Below, piece by piece: positions 1 through 8,288 of a stretch of DNA of 49,618 bases. Position numbers and translations under genes: made by a program. Where the stretch lies: the NCBI RefSeq assembly GCF_027980145.1, contig NZ_JAMZNK010000043.1, positions 1 through 49,618 of the forward strand, written 5' to 3'. Within the stretch, counting starts at the first letter, position 1. Each line of letters opens with the position of its first letter. This DNA comes from Flavobacterium azizsancarii (GTDB lineage: Bacteria; Bacteroidota; Bacteroidia; Flavobacteriales; Flavobacteriaceae). The notes beneath the pieces are model-generated. The model was given only the letters and a program-made list of their open reading frames with translations. It was not told the origin of the DNA and searched no databases.

Positions 1-70
1 GAGGCTTAAAAACTGGCTGCATAATCATTGATTTTAGTACTTAAATATAAGAAAAATCAATGTGTAAAAC

Positions 71-108
71 AAAAAAAAACTGCCCGAAATTACTTTTCGG
101 ACAGCCTC
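71..108 (-). terminator. Rho-independent terminator after groL
   Basis: Read on the minus strand, CTGTCCGAAA pairs with TTTCGGGCAG (one G-U pair) around a 5-base loop and is followed by a run of T. It lies about 25 bases past the groL stop codon and would end the groS-groL transcript. Confidence 0.8.
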
Positions 109-133
109 TTTAAAGTTTAAGAAGTTAGAACGA

Positions 134-1762
134 TTACATCATTCCTGGCATACCGCCACCCATTGGCATTCCGCCTCCGTTTTCTTCTTTAATATCAATT
201 AATGCACATTCTGTAGTAAGGATCATTCCGGCAACAGACGCAGCATTTTCTAATGCTACACGAGTTACTTTTTTAGGATCGATAATTCCAGCTTTAAGCA
301 TGTCTACATATTCGTCAGTTTTAGCATTGTAACCAAAGTCACCAGAACCTTCACCAACTTTTGCTACAACTACAGAGCCTTCAAGACCTGCATTTTCAAC
401 AATAGTTCTTAATGGAGATTCAACAGCACGAGCTACAATCTGAATTCCCGTTGCTTCGTCAGCGTTATCTGCTTTAATATCAGCTAATGCAGCTTTTGCT
501 CTTAATAAAGCAACACCACCACCAGCAACAATACCTTCTTCAACAGCAGCACGAGTTGCATGTAAAGCATCGTCAACTCTGTCTTTTTTCTCTTTCATTT
601 CAACTTCAGATGCAGCACCAACATAAAGAACAGCAACACCACCAGCTAATTTAGCCAAACGTTCTTGCAATTTTTCTTTGTCATAATCAGAAGTTGTAGC
701 TTCCATTTGACCTTTAATTTGGTTTACACGATTTTTGATCATGTCAGCTTCACCAGCACCACTTACAATAGTAGTGTTATCTTTATCGATAGAAACTCTT
801 TTTGCAGTTCCTAACATTTCGATAGTTGTATTTTCTAAAGTATAACCTCTTTCTTCAGAAATTACAGTTCCACCAGTTAAGATTGCGATATCTTCTAACA
901 TTGCTTTTCTTCTGTCTCCAAAACCAGGAGCTTTTACAGCAGCAATTTTAAGAGCACCTCTTAATTTATTAACTACAAGAGTAGAAAGAGCTTCTCCGTC
1001 AACATCTTCAGCAATAATCAATAATGGTTTTCCTGATTGAGCAACTGGCTCTAAAACAGGTAGTAATTCTTTAAGAGAAGATACTTTTTTGTCGTATAAT
1101 AAGATGTATGGAGAGTCTAATTCAACTTCCATTTTCTCAGGATTTGTTACGAAGTAAGGAGAAAGATATCCTCTGTCAAACTGCATACCTTCAACAACAT
1201 CTACGAAAGTATCAGTTCCTTTAGCTTCTTCAACAGTAATAACACCTTCTTTACCGACTTTTGCAAAAGCAGTAGCGATTAGTTCCCCAATCACTTCGTC
1301 ATTATTTGCAGAGATAGAAGCAATTTGTTTGATTTTATCAGAATCACTTCCAACTACTTTAGCTTGTTTTGCAAGATCAGCAACGATAGCTTCAACAGCT
1401 TTATCGATACCACGTTTCAAATCCATTGGATTTGCACCTGCAGCAACGTTTTTAAGACCTTCTTTTACGATTGCCTGAGCTAAAACTGTAGCAGTTGTAG
1501 TTCCGTCACCCGCTAAATCATTAGTTTTAGAAGCAACTTCTTTAACCATTTGCGCGCCCATGTTTTCTAATGGGTCTTTTAATTCGATTTCTTTTGCAAC
1601 AGAAACACCATCTTTAGTAACAGTTGGTCCACCAAATGATTTCCCGATAATTACATTACGACCTTTTGGTCCAAGAGTTACTTTTACAGCATTTGCTAAT
1701 GCATCAACACCACGTTTTAATCCGTCACGTGCTTCAATATCAAATTTTATATCTTTTGCCAT
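134..1762 (-). CDS. groL: GroEL 60 kDa chaperonin
   Basis: This is the cytoplasmic chaperonin that folds client proteins in an ATP-driven double ring capped by GroES. The 542-residue length is normal for the family. The N-terminus MAKDIKFDIEARDGLKRGV, the nucleotide-binding stretch GDGTTTATVLAQ near residue 86, and the Gly/Met-rich tail ending GGGMPGMM are all classic GroEL features. It lies 71 bases downstream of groS on the same strand, so the two are almost certainly cotranscribed, and a terminator follows it. I see no CIRCE element (the HrcA operator) upstream of groS. Identification is secure. Confidence 0.99.
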   Translation of the reverse strand: MAKDIKFDIEARDGLKRGVDALANAVKVTLGPKGRNVIIGKSFGGPTVTKDGVSVAKEIELKDPLENMGAQMVKEVASKTNDLAGDGTTTATVLAQAIVKEGLKNVAAGANPMDLKRGIDKAVEAIVADLAKQAKVVGSDSDKIKQIASISANNDEVIGELIATAFAKVGKEGVITVEEAKGTDTFVDVVEGMQFDRGYLSPYFVTNPEKMEVELDSPYILLYDKKVSSLKELLPVLEPVAQSGKPLLIIAEDVDGEALSTLVVNKLRGALKIAAVKAPGFGDRRKAMLEDIAILTGGTVISEERGYTLENTTIEMLGTAKRVSIDKDNTTIVSGAGEADMIKNRVNQIKGQMEATTSDYDKEKLQERLAKLAGGVAVLYVGAASEVEMKEKKDRVDDALHATRAAVEEGIVAGGGVALLRAKAALADIKADNADEATGIQIVARAVESPLRTIVENAGLEGSVVVAKVGEGSGDFGYNAKTDEYVDMLKAGIIDPKKVTRVALENAASVAGMILTTECALIDIKEENGGGMPMGGGMPGMM

Positions 1763-1833
1763 TTTCTTTTTTGTTTAATGTTTTATTTGTTTCAGGTTTC
1801 CCCTAATACTTAATTCTTGAGACCTATGTTTTT

Positions 1834-2109
1834 TTAGATTATCGCTAAGATATCGTCTTCACGCATAATCAAATAATCAGTTCCTTCAAGTTTTAATTCT
1901 GTTCCTGCATATTTACCATAAAGAACAGTATCGCCAACTTTTACGGTCATAGTATGATCTTTAGATCCATTTCCTACTGCAACTACAGTTCCTTTTTGTG
2001 GTTTCTCTTTGGCAGTATCTGGAATAAAAATCCCTGACGCAGTTTTAGTCTCAGCTGCAACAGGCTCAATAAGTACGCGGTCTGAAAGCGGTTTAATGTT
2101 TAAAGTCAT
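1834..2109 (-). CDS. groS: GroES 10 kDa co-chaperonin
   Basis: This is the lid of the GroEL chamber. The 91-residue length fits the family. It starts with MTLNIKPLSDRVLIEPV, contains the mobile-loop region around residues 22-34 (KTASGIFIPDTAKEK), and ends with the family's usual MREDDILAII. It precedes groL on the minus strand with a 71-base gap. A possible sigma-54 promoter lies 49-63 bases before its start. Identification is secure. Confidence 0.99.
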   Translation of the reverse strand: MTLNIKPLSDRVLIEPVAAETKTASGIFIPDTAKEKPQKGTVVAVGNGSKDHTMTVKVGDTVLYGKYAGTELKLEGTDYLIMREDDILAII

Positions 2110-2157
2110 GATTTTATATTATTAATAGTTTATATTTTTTTAATGCTTAAATAACTT

Positions 2158-2172
2158 TCAGAAATTATGCCA
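2158..2172 (-). promoter_or_regulatory. Possible sigma-54 (-24/-12) promoter for groSL
   Basis: The minus strand reads TGGCATAATTTCTGA. TGGCA matches the -24 element exactly and the TG near the end falls at the right distance for the -12 element, whose usual TTGC is only partly kept. It sits between the secG terminator and the groS start, with room for a ~35-base leader. A sigma-54 activator gene lies 2.7 kb away. The match is incomplete, so this is a hypothesis. Confidence 0.3.
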
Positions 2173-2198
2173 TGCTCGTAAAACTGACATTATTTCCT

Positions 2199-2236
2199 AA
2201 AAAAAATGCCAGCTTTGACAGGCTGGCATTTTTATA
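2199..2236 (-). terminator. Terminator after secG
   Basis: An inverted repeat AATGCCAGC / GCTGGCATT with a 7-base loop is flanked by A and T runs. It lies just past the secG stop on the minus strand and separates the secG transcript from groSL. Confidence 0.8.
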
Positions 2237-2251
2237 TTTATATCAAAATTA

Positions 2252-2584
2252 TTATTTTGTTGCAGGAGCAGGAGTTTGTTGAGCCGGAGCAGCTGGTGTA
2301 CTAGCCGCAGGAATCTCAGATTTATCAATAATTTTAGATCCTGTATCGTTTAATGATCCTGTAAAGCTTAAGCTCGAAAGTAAGATTAAAGCAATCAAAA
2401 TAGTAGCAAGTGTCCAAGTACTTTTATCTAAAAAGTCAGTTGTTTTTTGTACTCCACCTAACATTTGAGTTCCACTAATAGTAGAAGACAATCCGCCACC
2501 TTTAGGATTTTGAACCATGATTACTACGATCAATAGAAAGCAAACTATTGTGATTAAAACTAAAAAAATTGAAAATGTGCTCAT
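2252..2584 (-). CDS. secG: Preprotein translocase subunit SecG
   Basis: SecG is the small, non-essential membrane subunit of the SecYEG export channel. The 110-residue protein has two hydrophobic helices (about residues 5-24 and 55-76). They are joined by the conserved motif VQNPKGGGLSSTISGTQMLG, in which the Gly/Ser-rich part is the family signature. The C-terminus is a Pro/Ala/Gln/Thr-rich tail, common in Bacteroidota SecG. The start lies 3 bases after the stop of the upstream TPR gene, so both are probably translated from one transcript that also includes lptE and the sigma-54 activator. Confidence 0.95.
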   Translation of the reverse strand: MSTFSIFLVLITIVCFLLIVVIMVQNPKGGGLSSTISGTQMLGGVQKTTDFLDKSTWTLATILIALILLSSLSFTGSLNDTGSKIIDKSEIPAASTPAAPAQQTPAPATK

Positions 2585-2587
2585 TGT

Positions 2588-4096
2588 TTAATTATTATTG
2601 TTATTTTGTTGTAAAATCTTTATATCCGAAATACGGTCTGCAAAGAAACTAATTTTTTCTGGATATTTCAAAATTAATATTTCATATGCTTGTATTGCTT
2701 TTGTATATTTTTTTTGTTCCAAATATACTCTCGCTAAAGTCTCAGTCATTAAGTAAGAATTATCACCTGTATTAAGGTCAAATTGTACCGCTGGGACTAT
2801 TGCAGTCTGTTTTATAGGAGATATTTTTGGGTTTGTTTCGATGAATTTATCGATTATTTCAGCCTTTTTCTTTTTCTCATCGTCAACTATTTCAGCTTCA
2901 ATCTTTGGTTTTACTGTTTTTTCGACTTCTTTTGCTTTCTGAGGACCTTCTTCTGTTCTGTCAATTGGTTCAGTTCGCGCTAATTGCAGCCATTCCTGAA
3001 AAGAATGCTTTTCATTAGTAGAGAAATCCAATGGTTTTCCAATTTCCAGATTTTCTTCGGCAATTTTTACGATTTCCGGAACTTCAGTTACCTTCGGTTC
3101 TTTAGTTATTTTTGGTTCTTCAAAAACTACTTTTGCTGCTTCTTTGATAGAAATTAAAATAGATTTTTCGATCGGATCGATTCTTACTTCCGGAATTTCA
3201 TCATCTACTATTTCCTCAAAAAATGTTGGCATCGTTTCTTTATTAGAAGGTAAGACAGTTTGCTCTGCAATTGGTTCTTTTGGTTCTTCTGTTTTTGCAG
3301 CTGCTTCAAAAGTTATATTTGATGCTTCTTTGATAGAATCTAAAATAGATTGTTCAATAATTGGATCAATTGGTTTCTCTTCAAATTTCACCGGTTCGTC
3401 TGGAGAATTTGGCAGCACCTCTTTAAAAGTATCTAAAATTGATTCTTCTGTAATGACAGGTTCAATTTTGACTTCCTCGATTTTTACCGGTTCTTCAAAA
3501 GTGTTTGGTATTACTTCTTTAAAAGTGTCTAAAATTGATTGCTCAGTAATGATTGGCTCAATTTTGATTTCTTCGATTTTTACCGGTTCTTCAAAAGTTT
3601 CTGGTGTTGCTTCTTTAAAAGTATCTGAAATAGAGCGTTCAATAACTGGTTCACTCGCTTCGTCTTCTGTTTTTAAAGGCTCTTTAAAAGTAACGTTTGT
3701 TGCTTCTCTTATAGAATTCAGAATAGATTGTTCAATTGGATCAATTCGAACTTCAGTTGCTTTTTTGATTTCTTCAAAAGAAACAACTTCGCTGTCGAAA
3801 ACTTTAATTTCTAAAAGGTCTCTCAGTTTTTGATCATAATATTCGTTCTGAATAGAGGTGAAAGTTTCTGAAGTGATAAAATCGAATAAAACAGCTCGAT
3901 CAGTTGTATGAGCAGCCGTAACTTTTAATGCATAATTATACTTAAAGCTATTTTGATTGTAAAGACCTTTTAATCGCAATGCTCTGGCACTTTGAAAATA
4001 GGGAAATTCATTCAAAACACTTCCTAATGCGTCCGCTTGCTTTTCTGTAATAGCATCGGGTTTGTTCATTAAGTAGGTATAATCAGTTACATTCAT
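2588..4096 (-). CDS. Acidic repeat protein with C-terminal TPR
   Basis: This 502-residue protein has no signal peptide or membrane segment that I can see. Residues 1-110 form a helical N-terminal domain. Residues 116-336 hold about seven tandem copies of a ~31-32 residue acidic unit with the pattern P-I/V-I-x-E-x-S-I-L-D-x-x-K-E-A ... F-E-E-P-V-K-I-E-E. The C-terminus (about 440-495) contains a tetratricopeptide-like motif around YLEQKKYTKAIQAYEILILKYP and ends in five Asn residues. TPR units usually mediate protein contacts. The function is unknown. It lies between lptE and secG in an apparent envelope-export operon, and secG starts 3 bases after it. The repeat number may vary between strains. 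Confidence 0.8.
   Translation of the reverse strand: MNVTDYTYLMNKPDAITEKQADALGSVLNEFPYFQSARALRLKGLYNQNSFKYNYALKVTAAHTTDRAVLFDFITSETFTSIQNEYYDQKLRDLLEIKVFDSEVVSFEEIKKATEVRIDPIEQSILNSIREATNVTFKEPLKTEDEASEPVIERSISDTFKEATPETFEEPVKIEEIKIEPIITEQSILDTFKEVIPNTFEEPVKIEEVKIEPVITEESILDTFKEVLPNSPDEPVKFEEKPIDPIIEQSILDSIKEASNITFEAAAKTEEPKEPIAEQTVLPSNKETMPTFFEEIVDDEIPEVRIDPIEKSILISIKEAAKVVFEEPKITKEPKVTEVPEIVKIAEENLEIGKPLDFSTNEKHSFQEWLQLARTEPIDRTEEGPQKAKEVEKTVKPKIEAEIVDDEKKKKAEIIDKFIETNPKISPIKQTAIVPAVQFDLNTGDNSYLMTETLARVYLEQKKYTKAIQAYEILILKYPEKISFFADRISDIKILQQNNNNN
3089..3751 (-). repeat. Seven-copy ~93-96 bp coding tandem repeat
   Basis: Residues 116-336 of the TPR protein are about seven diverged copies of one 31-32 residue unit. 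The third and fourth copies are nearly identical: both contain EQSILDTFKEV or EESILDTFKEV followed by the E-E-P-V-K-I-E-E pattern. The repetition is also visible in the DNA, where the bases encoding the E-E-P-V-K segment recur about every 96 bases. The long antisense open frame here is a by-product of this repetition. Confidence 0.8.
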
Positions 4097-4190
4097 TCTT
4101 TTATTTGTTTAATCGTTTAATTGTTTATGTTTAATCTAAAATTGTTTAATCGTTTCTGCGACTTAACGATTTACCAGTTAAACAAAAAAA

Positions 4191-4694
4191 CTACCATTTT
4201 GCCAAAGAATCATTAAAGATATCTTGTGTGATTCTCTCGAATATAGTTTGAATTGCTGTATTTAAAACAGCACTCGTTGGCAATGTTGCACCCGGATAGT
4301 CATAATAGAATTCGAATGGTTTCTCGAAATCATCAGTTTCCTTCTTTTTATTTGTAAATCTAACATTAACCCTAATTGTCAAACGGTTTTGAGCCGCCTG
4401 CTGATCAGCAGTAGCAGTCATTGGTGTTGTTCTGTAATCTACAATTTCTCCTTCATAAACCAAGTCACCACTATTACTTACTAAGTTTAGATTGGTCTGA
4501 TTCTGGATTAAATCCTGTAATGCCAATGTAAATTGTCTGTCAATTCCGGGCTCGATCAAATCAGCATTGTTCTGAAAAAAGTTGACCTGAAAAGTTTTGG
4601 CATCAATTTTCCCTGTTCCTGTAAAGTTGTAAACTGAGCACCCGCTTAACATAAAGAGGCTCATTAAGGCTAATAAAGAATATATTTTTTTCAT
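4191..4694 (-). CDS. lptE: LptE-family lipopolysaccharide assembly lipoprotein
   Basis: LptE plugs the LptD outer-membrane pore and helps deliver LPS to the cell surface. I chose the start at MKKIYSLLALMSLFMLSGCS because it opens a clean lipoprotein signal ending in the lipobox LSGC. The longer frame, 20 residues upstream, would bury that signal. The mature part begins VYNFTGTGKIDAKTFQVNFF, typical of Bacteroidota LptE, and the 167-residue length fits. It lies between the sigma-54 activator and the TPR protein on the same strand, an order that fits an envelope-biogenesis operon. Confidence 0.85.
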   Translation of the reverse strand: MKKIYSLLALMSLFMLSGCSVYNFTGTGKIDAKTFQVNFFQNNADLIEPGIDRQFTLALQDLIQNQTNLNLVSNSGDLVYEGEIVDYRTTPMTATADQQAAQNRLTIRVNVRFTNKKKETDDFEKPFEFYYDYPGATLPTSAVLNTAIQTIFERITQDIFNDSLAKW

Positions 4695-4851
4695 AAAATC
4701 AATATAGGTGTGAAATTCCAATTCCTTGAAAAATTCCATTTTTGTAAACTCCAAATTCCAATTCTTGCGAGAATCTCAATTTTTTTCAAATATACTAATT
4801 TGGGATTTGGGATTTATTTTTTAGAATTTAAATGGTTGGATTTTTTTATTT

Positions 4852-6105
4852 TTATAAATCGAATTGTTTAATTTTTCGGTATAAAGTACGTTCAGAAATA
4901 CCTAATTCATCTGCGGCAGCTTTTCGTTTTCCTTTATTTTTTTCTAATGATTTTTTGATCATTTCGATTTCTTTTTGTTCTAAACGTAAAACTTCTTCCT
5001 CCTCAATGGTTTCGGCAAACAGATAATTGTCATCCTGCATCTGATAATTATCCTCGCGCGTTGCAGGAGTCATGACAGCAGTTCTTGGTTCTTCTTCAAA
5101 ATCTATTTCACTTTCATTTTCCTGAGAACCATATATTTTCTGAATCAAATTTGGGTTGATGTCTTGTACTTTTGTACCATTCTTCATCAATTCAAGGGTA
5201 AGTTTCTTCAAATCATTCAGATCGCTTTTCATATCAAAAAGAACTTTATATAAAATATCTCTTTCTGTGCTAAAATCACTTTCTTTTTTCTTCTCATTAA
5301 TTACAGAAGGCAAATTGCTTCCTTCAGTAGGTAAATACGATTTTAGAGTCGCTAATGTAATATCGCGGTTGGTTTCCAGAACAGAGATTTGTTCTGCTAC
5401 ATTTCGCAATTGGCGAATATTTCCGTTCCATCTGAATTTTTGTAAAAGCTGAACCGCATCATCATCTAGTTTCAACGGTGGCATTTTGTATTTGTGCGCA
5501 AAATCAGCAACAAATTTTCTGAATAATAAATGGATGTCTTCGTTTCTTTCGCGTAAAGGAGGCAAAGTAATTTCAACAGTAGTCAAACGATAATACAAAT
5601 CCTCGCGGAATTTTCCTTTTTCAATAGCATTGAATAAGTTTACGTTTGTAGCTGCTACAATTCTAACATTTGTTTTCTGAACCTGAGATGAACCTACTTT
5701 GATAAATTCACCATTTTCAAGTACACGAAGCAAACGAACCTGGGTTGTTAGTGGCAATTCGCCCACTTCATCCAGGAAAATTGTTCCGCCATCGGCCACT
5801 TCAAAATAACCTTCACGAGTGCTTGTAGCACCTGTAAATGCACCTTTTTCGTGTCCAAAAAGCTCACTGTCAATAGTTCCTTCCGGAATTGCACCACAGT
5901 TTACCGCAATATATTTACCATGCTTTCTATGCGAAAGTGAATGTATTATTCTTGGAATATTTTCTTTACCAACACCACTTTCCCCAGTTACCATTACCGA
6001 AATATCAGTAGGAGCAACCTGAATGGCTTTTTCGATAGCACGATTTAATTTCGGATCATTTCCAATAATTTCAAATCGCTGTTTTATTGCTTGAACTGTT
6101 TCCAT
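4852..6105 (-). CDS. Sigma-54-dependent activator without sensor domain
   Basis: This 417-residue enhancer-binding protein is predicted to remodel sigma-54 RNA polymerase using ATP. The AAA+ domain starts almost at the N-terminus. Walker A GESGVGKE is at residues 41-48, the sigma-54-contacting loop GAFTGA at 88-93, and Walker B GGTIFLDE at 106-113. A charged linker (about 270-370) is followed by a Fis-type helix-turn-helix, AAADELGISERTLYRKIKQF, near the end. There is no receiver, GAF or PAS domain, so any control must come from expression level, a partner, or the linker. It stands first in an apparent lptE-TPR-secG operon. The domain assignment is secure; its target genes are unknown. Confidence 0.93.
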   Translation of the reverse strand: METVQAIKQRFEIIGNDPKLNRAIEKAIQVAPTDISVMVTGESGVGKENIPRIIHSLSHRKHGKYIAVNCGAIPEGTIDSELFGHEKGAFTGATSTREGYFEVADGGTIFLDEVGELPLTTQVRLLRVLENGEFIKVGSSQVQKTNVRIVAATNVNLFNAIEKGKFREDLYYRLTTVEITLPPLRERNEDIHLLFRKFVADFAHKYKMPPLKLDDDAVQLLQKFRWNGNIRQLRNVAEQISVLETNRDITLATLKSYLPTEGSNLPSVINEKKKESDFSTERDILYKVLFDMKSDLNDLKKLTLELMKNGTKVQDINPNLIQKIYGSQENESEIDFEEEPRTAVMTPATREDNYQMQDDNYLFAETIEEEEVLRLEQKEIEMIKKSLEKNKGKRKAAADELGISERTLYRKIKQFDL

Positions 6106-6191
6106 GTAAAATTTTGTTTCAAGTTTTTATTTGTTTCAAGTTACGCAATGTACACGAGTCTTAAAAATTACAGATAATAATTTTTTTTTAT

Positions 6192-6682
6192 GCCACAGAT
6201 TAAAAAGATTAACAAAGATTCTTTTAAATTTTTATAAAACATATCTTTTATGTTGGAGTGATTTTGTTTGAAAATTAACAAGCAATCCAACTTCTGAATT
6301 CGATAACTTTATATAATTTAGAATCTGAGCAATATGTTCATTTGAAAATTCTTTTATTGCTTTTACCTCTAAAACGATATCTTCATTAATAATAATGTCG
6401 GCATAAAATTTATGAGGCAAAATTTTGCCCTTGTATTCAATAGAATATTCTTTTTCTCTCTCGAAAGGAATATTTTTTTCTTTAAATTCTATTTCTAAAA
6501 GCATCTTTGTAAACTACTTCTAATAGACCTGGACCAAGATTTCGATGTACTTCCATACAAATTCCTATAATCTTATAAGTCTCAATTTCTCTGTAATAAT
6601 GCATAATTTAATTTATTTGCACAATCCATAAAAGTAAGAAAAACAATATAATTAAATTATTTTAATCCTATTGATCTGTGGC
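6192..6682. repeat. Inverted-repeat unit enclosing the GxxExxY gene
   Basis: The left end (6192 onward) starts GCCACAGATTAAAAAGATTA. The right end, read on the other strand from 6682, starts GCCACAGATCAATAGGATTA. The first nine bases are identical and about 19 of the first 23 match. The two ends face each other and bracket exactly one gene, so the ~491-base block looks like a small mobile or formerly mobile unit inserted between two housekeeping genes. No transposase is present. Confidence 0.55.
6232..6604 (-). pseudogene. GxxExxY family protein, frameshifted
   Basis: Starting at the ATG at 6602-6604, the minus strand encodes MHYYREIETYKIIGICMEVH, then RNLGPGLLEVVYKDA, which contains the G-x-x-E-x-x-Y signature (GLLEVVY). 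It then runs into a stop. The rest of the domain (LEIEFKEKNIPFEREKEYS onward to KRYVL) continues in another frame from about 6504. Removing one T from the TTTT run at about 6498-6502 restores a single ~123-residue protein, the usual family length. GxxExxY proteins resemble PD-(D/E)XK nucleases and have no settled role. Either the gene is dead or this is a single-base sequence error. The 3' part alone would give a 90-residue product. Confidence 0.8.
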
Positions 6683-6689
6683 GAAAAAA

Positions 6690-8135
6690 TTAATTCATAC
6701 TACTTAGCCCAACAGCTGTACCTTTTAATGTTCCTGAAGTACAGCTTGTGATTTTTACATTTACAAAATCTCCAATTTTATAATCTTCTTTCGGGAAAAC
6801 TACCGTAATACTTTGAGAGTTTCTTCCTGAGAATTCTTCAGTTGATTTTTTAGAAACTTTTTCGACAAGAACTTCAACTATTTGTCCAACGAATTCTTCA
6901 CTTCTGAACCAGGCATGTTTTTGTTGTAGGTCCACAATTTCCTGTAATCTTCTTGCTTTGGTTTCGTCGGTAACATCATCTTCCATTTTTCTTCCTGCCA
7001 AAGTTCCCGGACGCTCAGAGTACGAATACATATAACCGAAATTATACTTTACGTACTCCATTAAACTCATTGTATCTTTGTGATCTTCTTCGGTTTCTGT
7101 TGGGAAACCAGCAATCATATCCTGCGAAATCGAAGCATTCGGAATAATCGCTCTGATCTTATCAATCAAAGTCATGTATTCTTCACGTGTATGCAAACGA
7201 TTCATCTCTTTTAGAATTCTGTTACTTCCGGACTGAACCGGTAAGTGAATGTGTTTACAGATATTTGGATGTTTTGCAATAACGTGCAAAACACTTTCGT
7301 GCATATCCTGAGGATTAGAAGTCGAGAATCGAATACGCATTTTAGGAAAACCAACAGCAACCATTTCAAGCAATTGATCAAAGTCTACCGCCGTTGCTTT
7401 TTGCATGTCAGAAGCATTTTCGAAATCCTTTTTCAAACCACCACCGTACCATAGGTAACTGTCGACATTTTGTCCTAGCAGCGTAATTTCCTTAAAGCCT
7501 TTGTCCCATAAATCCTGAATTTCCTTCATGATACTTTGAGGTTCACGACTACGTTCACGACCGCGAGTAAAAGGCACAACACAAAACGTACACATATTAT
7601 CGCAACCACGGGTGATCGAAACCAAAGCTGTAATTCCGTTACTCATCAAACGAACCGGCGAAATATCTCCGTAGGTTTCCTCTTTAGATAAAATTACATT
7701 AATGGCATCACGGCCTTCTTCAACTTCTGCCAATAAATTAGGTAAGTCTTTGTAAGCATCAGGACCAACAACAAGGTCGACGATTTTTTCTTCCTCCAAA
7801 AACTGATTTTTCAAACGTTCCGCCATACAGCCCAAAACGCCTACTTTCATCTTCGGATTAATGCGTTTCACCGCATTGTATTTTTCTAAACGTTTGCGAA
7901 TAGTCTGTTCAGCCTTATCCCGAATCGAGCAGGTATTTACCAGAACTAAATCAGCGTCTTCAAGAGTTTTTGTAGTATTGTATCCGTTTATCGATAAAAT
8001 GGAAGCTACGATTTCACTGTCCGAAAAATTCATCGCACAACCGTAACTTTCTATAAAAAGTTTTTTAGTATTCTCAGGTTTATTTTCTAAAACAAGACTT
8101 TCGCCCTGTTTGCTTTCTTCAATAATCTTTTCCAT
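6690..8135 (-). CDS. miaB: tRNA-2-methylthio-N6-dimethylallyladenosine synthase MiaB
   Basis: MiaB is a radical-SAM methylthiotransferase that adds a methylthio group to i6A37 of tRNAs reading UNN codons. The N-terminal UPF0004 domain supplies three cluster-binding Cys residues (C33 in ESYGCAMN, C69 in NTCSIR, C103 in VLGCMAE). The radical-SAM motif RGCDNMCTFC supplies C178, C182 and C185. A TRAM RNA-binding domain follows from about residue 415. The length (481) and domain order are normal. A good Bacteroidota promoter match lies 18-49 bases before the start. Confidence 0.97.
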   Translation of the reverse strand: MEKIIEESKQGESLVLENKPENTKKLFIESYGCAMNFSDSEIVASILSINGYNTTKTLEDADLVLVNTCSIRDKAEQTIRKRLEKYNAVKRINPKMKVGVLGCMAERLKNQFLEEEKIVDLVVGPDAYKDLPNLLAEVEEGRDAINVILSKEETYGDISPVRLMSNGITALVSITRGCDNMCTFCVVPFTRGRERSREPQSIMKEIQDLWDKGFKEITLLGQNVDSYLWYGGGLKKDFENASDMQKATAVDFDQLLEMVAVGFPKMRIRFSTSNPQDMHESVLHVIAKHPNICKHIHLPVQSGSNRILKEMNRLHTREEYMTLIDKIRAIIPNASISQDMIAGFPTETEEDHKDTMSLMEYVKYNFGYMYSYSERPGTLAGRKMEDDVTDETKARRLQEIVDLQQKHAWFRSEEFVGQIVEVLVEKVSKKSTEEFSGRNSQSITVVFPKEDYKIGDFVNVKITSCTSGTLKGTAVGLSSMN

Positions 8136-8152
8136 TGTATAATTTCAAAGTG

Positions 8153-8184
8153 CAAAGATAACGCAAATGCGATCAATATGACAA
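8153..8184 (-). promoter_or_regulatory. Bacteroidota-type promoter of miaB
   Basis: The minus strand carries TATCTTTG (8153-8160), an exact match to the -7 consensus TAnnTTTG. A TTG lies 21 bases upstream (8182-8184) as the -33 element. The predicted transcript would start about 10 bases before the miaB ATG. Confidence 0.55.
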
Positions 8185-8288
8185 GATGGCAGAGAAAGAA
8201 TTAACAATCTTTTGGAAATTATTTTTTAAGAATACGCGATTTCTGCATTTCGTTTCAAAATAGATAATATCATTAAATATCTGTCATA

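Noticed and set aside
2110..2160. CIRCE element before groS
   Set aside because: No TTAGCACTC-N9-GAGTGCTAA or close variant is present.
3144..3833. 229-residue plus-strand open frame
   Set aside because: It is antisense to the acidic tandem repeats; the repetition removes stops in that frame. Its translation is a Ser-rich artefact.
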